Below, in pieces: positions 34,599-42,697 of a stretch of DNA of 64,000 nt; the first letter of the stretch is position 1, and each line of letters begins with the position of its first letter. The notes under the pieces were generated by a model, which had not been told where the DNA came from, ran no database searches, and saw nothing but the letters and a program-made list of their open reading frames with translations. The stretch comes from an uncultured Pseudomonadota bacterium. Its GTDB lineage: Bacteria > Myxococcota_A > UBA796 > SXON01. The stretch covers positions 1 to 64,000 of the forward strand of contig CAIXRH010000252.1 in assembly GCA_903921785.1 (NCBI GenBank). The letters run 5' to 3'. Position numbers and translations under genes: made by a program.

Positions 34599-37500
34599 AT
34601 GCGTGGCCGCGAGGAGCGCGTGGCGAGCGCATTCGGCATCCCCCTCGGCCCCTTCCGGCTCACCGGTCGCCTCGACCAGGGCGGCATGGGGCAGGTGTGG
34701 CATGCCGTGCACGCCGCGAGCGGCCTACCGGTCGCGGTGAAGCTCATCCGGGAAGATCGCCCGGAGCTGGCCGAGCCCTTCCTCGAGGAGGTGCGCGCCG
34801 TCGCCCGCCTGGACCACCCGAACATCATCACGGTGCTCGACTGCGGGCGCATCGACGCGCCCACGCACGCCGCATCTGGGGGCAAGCTGGTGCTCGGCAG
34901 CCCGTGGATGGCGATGGAGTATTGCTCGGGCGGCACGCTCGGCACTTCACCGCCGCGTACCTGGGACGAGCTGCGGGTCGTGCTCGCAGACCTCCTCTCG
35001 GCCCTCGCCTATGCCCACGCCCGCGGCGTCCTCCACCGCGACCTCAACCCCGAGAACGTGCTCCGCGCCACCGCCGAGGACGCCCGCCCGGGCCGGAAGC
35101 TCACCGACTTCGGCCTGAGCACCCCGTTCTCCCACGCCGAGGCGGGGGTGATCGTGGGAACCCCGGCGTACATGGCGCCGGAGCAGCTCCGGGCCGAGCT
35201 CGGCGGGCAGGGCCCGTGGACCGACCTCTACCAGCTCGGCTGCCTCGCGTGGGCGCTCGCTGCCGGCGCGCCCCCCTTCGGCGCCAACCGCCCGGCCGCC
35301 GTGCTCGCCATCGCCCACCTGGAGGTGGAGCCCCCGGCGTTCAATCCACGTTTCCGGGTGCCGAGCGGCTTTGAGGGGTGGCTCCGGAAGCTCCTGGTGA
35401 AGGACCCCCAGCGGCGCATCCAGCACGCGGCCGACGCCGCCGCCACCCTGGAGGCCGTCGAAGGTTCTGGCGCGTTCTCCCTGGGGGTTCCGCCCACGTG
35501 GCAGTCCGCCGACCCGCCGCGGATGCCTGCCCGCCTCGTAGACGCGGGGCTCGGCGTCCACGCGCTCCGCCCGGTGCCGATCGTCGGCCGCCACCTCGTG
35601 CGGGACCGCCTCTGGGGCGCGCTCCGGGAGGTGAACGTGGCCTGGGCCGCGCGCGCCGTGCTCCTCCATGGCGCGGCCGGCGTGGGCAAAAGCCGCCTCG
35701 CCCGCTGGCTCGGCGAGCGCGCGCATGAGCTCGGTCACGCCCACGTGCTGCGGGTGGAGGGCACCGACGGCCCCCTGGCCCTGGAGCGGCTGTACTCCCG
35801 CCACCTCGGGGTGCCGCTGGCCGACGAGGCGGACGTCACGCTCCCGCCGGCGTCGGCGCCGGGCGGGATCGCCGCGTTGGCGGACCATCCGCGCATCCAG
35901 CGGGCGCGGCGCTTCGTGGAGGGGGTGGCGACGGAGCGCCCGGTGGTGCTGATCCTCGACGACGTCCACCGCTCGGTGGAGGCGCTGGCGCTGGTGTGGG
36001 CGCTCTGCGGGGAGGATTCGGCGGCGCCGGTGCTCGCGGTGCTCACCGCCCGGTCGGACGGGCTGGCGGAGGCGCCCGCGGAGGCGGAGGCGCTGGCCGC
36101 GCTGGCCGCCCGCGTGGAGCTGGATCGGGTGGAGCTCGGCCCGCTCTCGTCCAGCGAAGAGGCGGAGCTGATGGGACCCGGGCTCGGACTGGGCGCCCCC
36201 CTGGCGCGGCGCCTGGCGGGGACGGCACGCGGAAACCCGGGGATGGCGGTGGCCGCCGTGGCGCACCTCGTGGACCGCGGCGCGCTCCGTCCGGCGCCCG
36301 GCGGCTTCGAATCCCCGCCCGCCGTGCCCCTGGAGCTCTCCGAAGCGCAGCTCGCCCCGTGGAGCGACCGCCTCGCCCGGGCGCTGCGCCGCTTCCCGCT
36401 CGACCCGGCCTTCGAGTGCCTGGAGGCCGCCGCCGTCCTCGGCGACCCGGTGGACGAAGCGGAGTGGGCCGCCCTCTGCCGCAAACGCCAGCTCCGGGCG
36501 CCGCCCGCCTTGGTGGAGGCGCTGGTGCGCGAGCGACTCGCGGTGCCCGTGGAGGGCCCGAGCGACGCGATCCAGTGGGCGTTCGCCCACCCGATGTTGC
36601 GGGAAGCGCTGGTCCGTCGTGCCGTCGCGGGGCGCCGCTCCACGGTGTTGCACGCGGATGCGGCGGCCCTCCTCCTCGCGCGGGCCCGCGAGGGGGGCAC
36701 GCCTGACCTCGCCCGCGTCGCCACCCACCTCGCCGGGGCCAACCAGGCCGGCGCCGCGCTCGACACCTGGCTCGCGGCGGTGGAGCACCACGCCGCGGTG
36801 GACGACTGGGCCGGCGTCGTCGGCGAGGTGGCGGCGGCCTCCGCCGTGCTCGCGGGGATGGCCAGCGCGCCGGACGACGAACGCCGCCTGAAGGTGGAGG
36901 TGTGGCGGCTCCGGGCGCTCGCCCGCGGCGCGCTCGGCGCCGAGGGCGCGGACGCGGTGCTGCAGGCGGCGCGCGGGCTGGAGAAGGTGGTCGAGGAGGC
37001 GCGGGCGCGGGCTTGGCCCGAGGTGCTCGCGCAGGCGCTCTTCGCCCGGGCGGCCTTGGCGGATCGCCAGGGAGATGGTGCCGGCGCGGCCACGCGCCTG
37101 GCCGAGGCCCGCGCCGCGGCGTGGGCCGTGGGGGACGAGCGGCTCACCGCCCGGGCTGATCTGGGGCTGGCGCGGGTGGCCGTGCGGCGGGCGGAGTTGG
37201 GCCCGGCGCGCACCCGGGGCGAGGAGGTGCTCGCGGTGGCGTCGCGGCACGACGACCGGCGGCTCCTCGGCGAAGCCCGTGTGCTTTTGGCGGACCTGGA
37301 GCGCCGGGCCGGCCAGGCTGTACGCGCCGAGGCGCTCGCCCGGGACGCGTTGGCGCTGGCGGGGCCGCGCTCGCAGCGCCCGGCCACCGCGGCGGCGCTG
37401 GTGGTGCTCGCGGACCTCGAGCGCGACCGCGCCCGGTTCGACGCCGCGATCGCCGGCTACCGCCGCGCGCTGGAGCTCTTCGAGGAGCTCGGCGACGACG

Positions 37501-37886
37501 AGGTTCTCGCGGTGACGGCCCGGCTCGGCGCGCTGCTCATCGAGCGCGGCCGGGACGACGACGCGCGACAGGTGCTCGGCGCCGGAGTGGCGCTGGCGCT
37601 ATGCCAGGGCATCCAGGGCCCACGCGCGCGGCTGGACGTGCTCGCCGCGAGCGTCGCCGTACGCCACGACGAGGCGGGTGCGGTGGCCGCGCTCCTGGAG
37701 GCGGCGGCGCGGCTGGACCGTTGGGGCTGCGTGGAGCCCGACCTCATCCTGGCGTTGGCGACGGCGGAACGTCACCTCCGCGAAGCTGCTGGTCGCGCGG
37801 GCCGCCCGCCGCCGCCGGCCTGTGCGGAGCTCACCCGTCGGGTGGTGAGCTGGAGCGCGGCGAACGTGAGGGCGGCGGTGGGGTGA
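34599..37886 (+). CDS. Ser/Thr protein kinase fused to AAA ATPase and TPR-like region
   Basis: A 1095-residue regulator with no TM segment. The kinase domain covers about 18-290: glycine loop GRLDQGGMGQVW, K48 in VAVKL, catalytic loop HRDLNPEN (146-153), DFG at 170-172 and GTPAYMAPE at 187-195. The usual lysine of HRDLKPEN is N150. Residues 325-560 form a STAND/AAA-type ATPase with GAAGVGKS (358-365) and ILDDVH (452-457), and 650-1085 is an all-helical array of TPR-like repeats. Such fusions are typical of myxobacteria and act as stand-alone signal integrators. The true start could be GTG 34620; ATG 34599 is used. It diverges from rlmD and converges on the SGNH gene. Confidence 0.87.
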   Translation: MRGREERVASAFGIPLGPFRLTGRLDQGGMGQVWHAVHAASGLPVAVKLIREDRPELAEPFLEEVRAVARLDHPNIITVLDCGRIDAPTHAASGGKLVLGSPWMAMEYCSGGTLGTSPPRTWDELRVVLADLLSALAYAHARGVLHRDLNPENVLRATAEDARPGRKLTDFGLSTPFSHAEAGVIVGTPAYMAPEQLRAELGGQGPWTDLYQLGCLAWALAAGAPPFGANRPAAVLAIAHLEVEPPAFNPRFRVPSGFEGWLRKLLVKDPQRRIQHAADAAATLEAVEGSGAFSLGVPPTWQSADPPRMPARLVDAGLGVHALRPVPIVGRHLVRDRLWGALREVNVAWAARAVLLHGAAGVGKSRLARWLGERAHELGHAHVLRVEGTDGPLALERLYSRHLGVPLADEADVTLPPASAPGGIAALADHPRIQRARRFVEGVATERPVVLILDDVHRSVEALALVWALCGEDSAAPVLAVLTARSDGLAEAPAEAEALAALAARVELDRVELGPLSSSEEAELMGPGLGLGAPLARRLAGTARGNPGMAVAAVAHLVDRGALRPAPGGFESPPAVPLELSEAQLAPWSDRLARALRRFPLDPAFECLEAAAVLGDPVDEAEWAALCRKRQLRAPPALVEALVRERLAVPVEGPSDAIQWAFAHPMLREALVRRAVAGRRSTVLHADAAALLLARAREGGTPDLARVATHLAGANQAGAALDTWLAAVEHHAAVDDWAGVVGEVAAASAVLAGMASAPDDERRLKVEVWRLRALARGALGAEGADAVLQAARGLEKVVEEARARAWPEVLAQALFARAALADRQGDGAGAATRLAEARAAAWAVGDERLTARADLGLARVAVRRAELGPARTRGEEVLAVASRHDDRRLLGEARVLLADLERRAGQAVRAEALARDALALAGPRSQRPATAAALVVLADLERDRARFDAAIAGYRRALELFEELGDDEVLAVTARLGALLIERGRDDDARQVLGAGVALALCQGIQGPRARLDVLAASVAVRHDEAGAVAALLEAAARLDRWGCVEPDLILALATAERHLREAAGRAGRPPPPACAELTRRVVSWSAANVRAAVG

Positions 37887-37927
37887 AGGCGGAGGGAGGC
37901 GTCGACGGGCTGGAGCCGGCTCCACCG

Positions 37928-37983
37928 CCCTTCCCGCCGGCCGGCGTCGGCGGTCGAGGAACCGCTGGGGGGAGAAGGGCGAG
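37928..37983 (+). repeat. Dispersed intergenic repeat, copy D
   Basis: Matches copy C (14891-14943); the 38-bp core 37946-37983 differs at two positions. CGCCCTTC near the left end and GAAGGGCG (37976-37983) are inverted repeats, so the element can form one hairpin. It lies between convergent genes. Confidence 0.6.
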
Positions 37984-38082
37984 GTCGCGGCGGAGCGCCC
38001 CGGTCGAGGCGCCCCGAAGCGGAGGGCTGACGGTCGTTGCGCCTGAGTTGGGTCGTGCAGGCACCCAGGTGGTCTGGCGCCC

Positions 38083-39087
38083 CTACCCCTCCGGCCAGCC
38101 GTCCTTGCCCGGCGCCGCGCCGTCGCTCTGAATGCAGCTCGGGGTCTCGACGGCTGCGGTCTGGCTGGGGCCGCCCTGGAGCACGGCCGCGAGGGTGGCG
38201 GCGATCGCGTCCGCGCCGGCTTCGCTCGGGTGGCCGAGGTCCACGAACCCCCAGCACGCGCGCTCGGACATCCGGTGGCCCGCGAACTTCACCCCTTCGG
38301 GCTCCAAGGCGGACACCCAGCCGCCGTCGGGCGGGCCGCCCCCGAAGTGCACCGGGAGGAGCAGGAAGTAGACGGACAACCCCCGCCTCCGGGCGTCGCG
38401 CGCCAGGGTGAGGATGTCCGCCACGACCGGCTCCTGGTCGGTGGGCGGGGTGGCGTACATGGGAGTACGTATATTACCGAGCAGCCACCGCAGGTACAGG
38501 TAGGTACGGAGGTGGCTCCGCGGCGGTGAGGCGGGGTGGGCGTAGAAGTTGGCGCGTTCGTCGGCCATCACCGACTGTCGCGTGGCGTTGTGGGGGAGGC
38601 CGAGGACGATGCCCTCCGGGTGCAGCACGTCCACGAGGTCGGTGTAGCGGCGGAGCATGTCGTAGGCGCTGGAGCCGAAGACGCCCGCGTTGACGACGTC
38701 GAGGTCGGGCACGCGCGCTTCGAGCCGGTCGGCGATGGTGCGGCCCTGGGTGACGGAGAAGCCGTAGATCCAGCTGTCGCCGAGCGCGAGCAGGCGGCGT
38801 TTGCCGGCGGGCGGGTGCTCCGGAGTGTCCGTGGTCTCCCGGAGGCCGAGGGCGTCGTGGTGGGCGGTCCAGGCGTAGGGGCCGTCGGCGTTCTTCACGT
38901 CGGTGTGCGGCTGGGGGACGAGGATCCCGTCCTTCACCTTGAGCATCGCCCCGGGGCGCTCGTAGCTGTAGAGCAGCACGTCCTCCCGGGGATACCGCAG
39001 GCGCAGGGCGCCCTCCAGCGCCCCGAAGACCGTGGCGGTGACCCCCAGGCCGAGGAGCAGCCGCCGGGCGGCGAAGGGGAGGGCCAT
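38083..39087 (-). CDS. SGNH/GDSL hydrolase-like membrane-anchored protein
   Basis: A 334-residue protein starting at ATG 39087, two bases after the stop of the alkaline-phosphatase-fold gene, so the two form an operon. An N-terminal hydrophobic anchor or signal (residues 3-25) precedes an SGNH domain with block I GDSWIYG (serine nucleophile), a block III Asn in LGLPHNATRQ, and block V D-x-x-H in DLGHPSEAG. Families of this kind act as extracytoplasmic esterases or O-acetyl transferases on glycans or cell-wall polymers. The C-terminal 40 residues are Pro/Ser-rich. A similar, unlinked SGNH gene is at 52219-53241. The substrate is unknown. Confidence 0.75.
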   Translation of the reverse strand: MALPFAARRLLLGLGVTATVFGALEGALRLRYPREDVLLYSYERPGAMLKVKDGILVPQPHTDVKNADGPYAWTAHHDALGLRETTDTPEHPPAGKRRLLALGDSWIYGFSVTQGRTIADRLEARVPDLDVVNAGVFGSSAYDMLRRYTDLVDVLHPEGIVLGLPHNATRQSVMADERANFYAHPASPPRSHLRTYLYLRWLLGNIRTPMYATPPTDQEPVVADILTLARDARRRGLSVYFLLLPVHFGGGPPDGGWVSALEPEGVKFAGHRMSERACWGFVDLGHPSEAGADAIAATLAAVLQGGPSQTAAVETPSCIQSDGAAPGKDGWPEG

Positions 39088-39089
39088 CG

Positions 39090-41072
39090 TTATTTCTTCG
39101 GCGTTGGCTTGGGGGCCGGCTTCGGCGCGGGGGCCTCCTCGGGGTCGAGGTAGCCGAGGGCCTCCAGCCGGGCGCGCTCGTCGTCGCTCATCGCGGGCGG
39201 TTTCGCCTTGGCTTTGGCCTTGGGCTTGGGCGCGTCGTCCTTGAGCTGCGCGGCCATCCAGGTGCGGTAGCCCTCGGCGATGCGCTCGGCGTCGGCCTGG
39301 CGGGCCGGGAGCAGGTTCTCGAGTTGACCGGGGTCCTTCGCGAGGTCGTAGGCCTCGATCGGCTTGCCGTTGAAGTCGACCAGGAGGGTGAGCGGGTCGT
39401 CGGAGTACACCGCCAGGGCCTCCTCCTCCCCCTGCCCGACCAGCGCCACGGTGTACGGTTGCGTGGCCTTGGCGCCGGTCTCGATCAGCGGCCGGAGCGA
39501 CTTGCCCTTCACGCTCGCCGGTATAGGCATTCCCGCGTAGTCGAGCATCGTGGGCACGAGGTCGAGGTGGGCGGTGCGCTCGGTGACCACCGTCCCCGCC
39601 TTGATGCGCCCAGGCGCCCACACCACCAGGGGCACGTGCAGGTCGTGGTCGTAGAGCGAGCCGTGGCAGAAGTACCGCCCGTGCTCGGTCATGCTCTCGC
39701 CGTGGTCGGCGGTGACGATGAGCATGGACTGCTCGGCGATGCCGTGGTCCTCGATCCACTTCACGAGCTGGCCGATGCGGTTGTCCACGTAGGCGAGCTC
39801 GCCGTCGTATCGGGCGACGTACTGTCGCCGCTCGAGCTGCCCCTCCTCCGCGACGTACCCTGGGATGAACGGCCCGGTCGCTTTCTTCTGCCCCGCCGTG
39901 AGCGTGGCGCTGTCGGCGTTCCAGAGACCGTCCTTCTGGAACGGAGCGGCGAACTCTGCGGGCGGCCGGTAGGGGCCGTGGGGGTCGAAGAGGTGGGTCC
40001 ACACGAAGGTGTTGTCGGCGAGGTGGGCCTGCGTCCACGGGAGGAGGTCGCCGAAGATGGTGTCCACCGTGGTGTCGTTCGGGTGGTTGTAGAAGTAGTG
40101 GAAGCCCTGGTTGAAGCCGAAGTGGGCGGAGAGCAGGTACTGGGAGACGAAGCCGCCGGTGACGTAGCCGTCCCCCGCGAACATCTCGGCCATCGTGGTG
40201 GCGCTCTGGGGCAGCGGCGGCACGTTCTCGGTGATGCCGAGGCTGGCGGGGTAGCGACTGGTCACCAGCGACGACAACGACGGGCGGGTGTAGGGCGCCT
40301 GGGGATGGTGGTTCTTGAAGACCGCGCCGTCCGCCGCGAGCTTCACCAGGTTGGGCGTGGTGTCCCGCCCGTAGCCGAAGAGGGAGCTGTGGTCCGCCCG
40401 GAAGGTCTCGATCGTGACGAGGAAGAGGTGCGGAAGCGCGAGCGCGCGGGAGCGGGAGGTGGCATCCAGGCGCTCCAGCGTGACCGGCGCGAACGCGAAG
40501 CTCGCAGGCGCCGTGAGGTCCTTCCCCGAGAAGACCCACCTCACCCGCACGGTGTCGGTGCCCTCCGGCGCCGACGCACGAATCTCCACGTCCTGCGGAC
40601 CGTCGGCCTCGGTCTCCATCCGGTGGAGCGCGTAGTCCAGGAGCGTCTGGCCCTGGAGGAAGGCCACGCCGATCGTGGCGGGCTGGTGGTGAGTGGGGCC
40701 CGGGTCGATCCGGGTGCGGAGCACCCAGGTCTCCCCAGGTTTGCCGGCTTCGCCCTTGCTCACCAGGCTGTCCTCGGTGCCGGGCGCCATCGTCGCGGTG
40801 GTGAGCCCCTTGTCGCCAGCGGCGAACGTGACGCTTCCGCCCTTGATGGCGGACCGCCAGCCGTCGGGCTCGTGGTTCCCCGCCGCCGCGTCGCCGAAGC
40901 CGAGGCTCTCCCCGGAGTCGAGGGTGAGGCCGGGGTTGGCGAGCATCACCGGGGTGCTGGTGACGACGAGCGGGCTTTTGGGGGCTGCGCTCCCCGCGAA
41001 CGCGAACGGCGTGGCCGTGGCGGCCGCGAGGGCGAGGGCGATCACCGCGCGGCGCGGCGAGAGGGCGGGCAT
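39090..41072 (-). CDS. Exported alkaline-phosphatase-fold (sulfatase-like) hydrolase
   Basis: A 660-residue exported protein; the start ATG 41072 gives a signal peptide of about 25 residues and fits the leaderless pattern (TACAGT six bases upstream). Residues 30-205 are a beta-rich domain of unknown kind. The sulfatase/phosphodiester hydrolase domain covers 210-610: LVTIETFRADH (E222 where Asp is usual), APYTRPSLSSLVTSRYP around residue 262, VTADHGE and HGSLYDHDLHVPL. The sulfatase formylglycine position (Cys/Ser-x-Pro-x-Arg) is T262, so this is more likely a Thr-nucleophile phosphodiesterase or transferase than a true sulfatase. The last 50 residues are Lys/Pro/Ala-rich. Operon with an SGNH hydrolase. 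Confidence 0.8.
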   Translation of the reverse strand: MPALSPRRAVIALALAAATATPFAFAGSAAPKSPLVVTSTPVMLANPGLTLDSGESLGFGDAAAGNHEPDGWRSAIKGGSVTFAAGDKGLTTATMAPGTEDSLVSKGEAGKPGETWVLRTRIDPGPTHHQPATIGVAFLQGQTLLDYALHRMETEADGPQDVEIRASAPEGTDTVRVRWVFSGKDLTAPASFAFAPVTLERLDATSRSRALALPHLFLVTIETFRADHSSLFGYGRDTTPNLVKLAADGAVFKNHHPQAPYTRPSLSSLVTSRYPASLGITENVPPLPQSATTMAEMFAGDGYVTGGFVSQYLLSAHFGFNQGFHYFYNHPNDTTVDTIFGDLLPWTQAHLADNTFVWTHLFDPHGPYRPPAEFAAPFQKDGLWNADSATLTAGQKKATGPFIPGYVAEEGQLERRQYVARYDGELAYVDNRIGQLVKWIEDHGIAEQSMLIVTADHGESMTEHGRYFCHGSLYDHDLHVPLVVWAPGRIKAGTVVTERTAHLDLVPTMLDYAGMPIPASVKGKSLRPLIETGAKATQPYTVALVGQGEEEALAVYSDDPLTLLVDFNGKPIEAYDLAKDPGQLENLLPARQADAERIAEGYRTWMAAQLKDDAPKPKAKAKAKPPAMSDDERARLEALGYLDPEEAPAPKPAPKPTPKK

Positions 41073-41078
41073 GGGGAG

Positions 41079-41084
41079 ACTGTA
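41079..41084 (-). promoter_or_regulatory. -10 like hexamer TACAGT, leaderless start
   Basis: On the minus strand TACAGT is six bases before the ATG of the sulfatase-like gene; no ribosome-binding site lies between. Confidence 0.5.
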
Positions 41085-41127
41085 TCCGCCGGCGGCCGGG
41101 ATAGCCGTCCCGCCTCCGGAGCGCTCC

Positions 41128-41841
41128 ATGGACATCGTCATCACCGGCGCCAGTCGCGGCATCGGCGCCGCCATCGCTCGGCAGCTCGCCGCGCCCGGGC
41201 GGCGCATCCTCGTGAACTACCTGCAGAACGCGGCGGCGGCCGAGGCCGTGGCGGCGGACGTACGCGCCCGCGGCGCCGAAGCCTTCGTCGTGCAGGGGGA
41301 TGTGCGGTCGGAGGCGGACCTCACGAGGATCGCCGGCACCTTCGAGGGGGTGGACGTGCTGGTCCACAACGCGGCCATCGGCGTGCTCAAGCCGTGGGAC
41401 AAGATCCGCACTGGCCAATGGGACCTCACCCTGGAGTCCTCGCTCCGCCCGTTCTGGCTGCTCACCCGCCTCTGCAAGCTCCGCGACGGCGCGAACGTGA
41501 TTGGGCTCTCCTCCATGGGGAGCCAACAGCACGTGCCCGGCTACGCGGCGATGGGCGCGGCGAAGGCGGGGGTGGAGGCGCTCACCCGCCAGCTCGCGGT
41601 GGAGCTGGCGCCGCGCGTGCGCGTGAACACGGTGTGCGGCGGCGTCATCCGCACCGACGCGCTCAACTACTTCCCTGAGCAGGGCCGGCAGATGATCGAG
41701 CTGGCCGAGAAGCTCACGCCCATGGGCCGCTGCGGCGAGCCCGAGGACGTCGCCCGGCTCGTGGACCTGCTCATCGACCCCCGGGCCTACTGGCTCACGG
41801 GGCAGGTGCTCGTGGCGGACGGGGGGATGAGCCTGCGCTGA
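41128..41841 (+). CDS. Short-chain reductase, FabL-like enoyl-ACP reductase candidate
   Basis: A 237-residue SDR. Cofactor motif TGASRGIG (6-13) and NAA (81-83) are present. The active site reads S128/S129, Y139 and K146, that is Tyr-x6-Lys, the spacing of enoyl-ACP reductases (FabI, FabL), not the Tyr-x3-Lys of FabG-type ketoreductases. YAAMGAAKAGVEAL and VNTVCGGVIRT fit FabL, the NADPH-dependent enoyl-ACP reductase III that completes each round of fatty-acid elongation. Start ATG 41128 is preceded by CCGGAG. The gene converges on plsC, another lipid gene, which fits a lipid role. Other SDR activities cannot be excluded without comparison. Confidence 0.8.
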   Translation: MDIVITGASRGIGAAIARQLAAPGRRILVNYLQNAAAAEAVAADVRARGAEAFVVQGDVRSEADLTRIAGTFEGVDVLVHNAAIGVLKPWDKIRTGQWDLTLESSLRPFWLLTRLCKLRDGANVIGLSSMGSQQHVPGYAAMGAAKAGVEALTRQLAVELAPRVRVNTVCGGVIRTDALNYFPEQGRQMIELAEKLTPMGRCGEPEDVARLVDLLIDPRAYWLTGQVLVADGGMSLR

Positions 41842-41863
41842 GGGCGCCGGCCCGGCGCTCAGC
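41837..41863. terminator. Bidirectional hairpin holding both stop codons of a convergent pair
   Basis: GCTGAG-GG-CGCCGG (41837-41850) pairs with CCGGCG-CTCAGC (41852-41863). The TGA of the reductase gene lies in the left arm and the TGA of plsC, on the other strand, in the right arm. Twelve pairs with a two-base bulge; no T-run. Confidence 0.5.
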
Positions 41864-42608
41864 CCTCGGCCACCATCTGCTGCTCGGGCGGCAACGCGGC
41901 GTTGAGCGCGGCGTGAACCTGGGCGATGTGCTCGTCCAGGGTCTCCAGGCGCCAGCTGCTCGTGTCGATCGCGGGGAGCACCTTCACGTTGAGCTCGCCC
42001 GGGTGCAGGAGCCAGCTGTTCTTGCGCCAGATGCGGTGCGCACCGGCCACGGCGACGGGCACCACGGGGAGGCCCGTGGCGAGCGCCAGATGGGCGAATC
42101 CCTTCTTGAAGCCGCGGAGACGGCCGTCCTTGGAGCGGGTGCCTTCGGGCCAGATCCAGAGGCCGAGCCGGTGGCGCTTCACCAGCACCGCGATGTTCTT
42201 GAGCGCTTCGATCGCGCTGTCGCGGTTGCCGCGGTCGATGCGCAGGTGCCCGCTGAGCAGGTAGAGTTGCCCGAAGAATGGGTAGTAGGCCACCTCTTTC
42301 TTGGCGACCCCGCACACGCCGAAGGGCGCGAGCCAGATGCCGAGGAACACGTCCACCGGGGAGGTGTGGTTGGAGATGTAGATCGCGGGCATCGCCGCAT
42401 CCATCGCCGGCTTCGGGTCGCCGGTGATCTCGGAGCCGGTGAGCGCCAGGATCGTGCGGCCCATGACGTGACCGAAGAAGTTGCAGACCTTGATCCGGGT
42501 GACCCGCCAGGGGAGGAGGAGCAGGCAGAGGGCGAAGAAGATCACCACCGCCAGCGCCATGAGCACCAGGCCGGTCAACTGCCGGATGGCGCTGCTGAGC
42601 ACGTTCAT
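41859..42608 (-). CDS. plsC: 1-acyl-sn-glycerol-3-phosphate acyltransferase
   Basis: A 249-residue inner-membrane enzyme that acylates lysophosphatidic acid to phosphatidic acid. Residues 11-33 form a strong hydrophobic anchor. The catalytic NHTSPVD motif gives H81-x4-D86, and the phosphate-binding PEGTR is at 154-158; GIWLAPFG and a PVVPVAV strand are also typical. Start ATG 42608 is used; an in-frame GTG at 42617 would add three residues (MRR) and cannot be excluded. No leaderless hexamer is visible. The gene converges on the FabL-like reductase and diverges from the arylsulfotransferase lipoprotein. Confidence 0.9.
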   Translation of the reverse strand: MNVLSSAIRQLTGLVLMALAVVIFFALCLLLLPWRVTRIKVCNFFGHVMGRTILALTGSEITGDPKPAMDAAMPAIYISNHTSPVDVFLGIWLAPFGVCGVAKKEVAYYPFFGQLYLLSGHLRIDRGNRDSAIEALKNIAVLVKRHRLGLWIWPEGTRSKDGRLRGFKKGFAHLALATGLPVVPVAVAGAHRIWRKNSWLLHPGELNVKVLPAIDTSSWRLETLDEHIAQVHAALNAALPPEQQMVAEG

Positions 42609-42685
42609 GCGGCGCACGTTCTCATGGTGGGGTCATGGAATCGTCACCGGGCGCGAATGTCGGCGCGGCGCTGCGGGGCTCACGC

Positions 42686-42691
42686 TATGGT
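42686..42691 (+). promoter_or_regulatory. -10 like hexamer TATGGT, leaderless start
   Basis: TATGGT is six bases before the ATG at 42698, so transcription is expected to begin at the start codon. Confidence 0.5.
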
Positions 42692-42697
42692 CGGCCC

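Noticed and set aside
38083-42315. 1410-codon minus-strand open frame
   Set aside because: Only its 3' end (38083-39087) is a real gene (SGNH); the rest lies out of frame with the sulfatase-like, reductase and PlsC genes.
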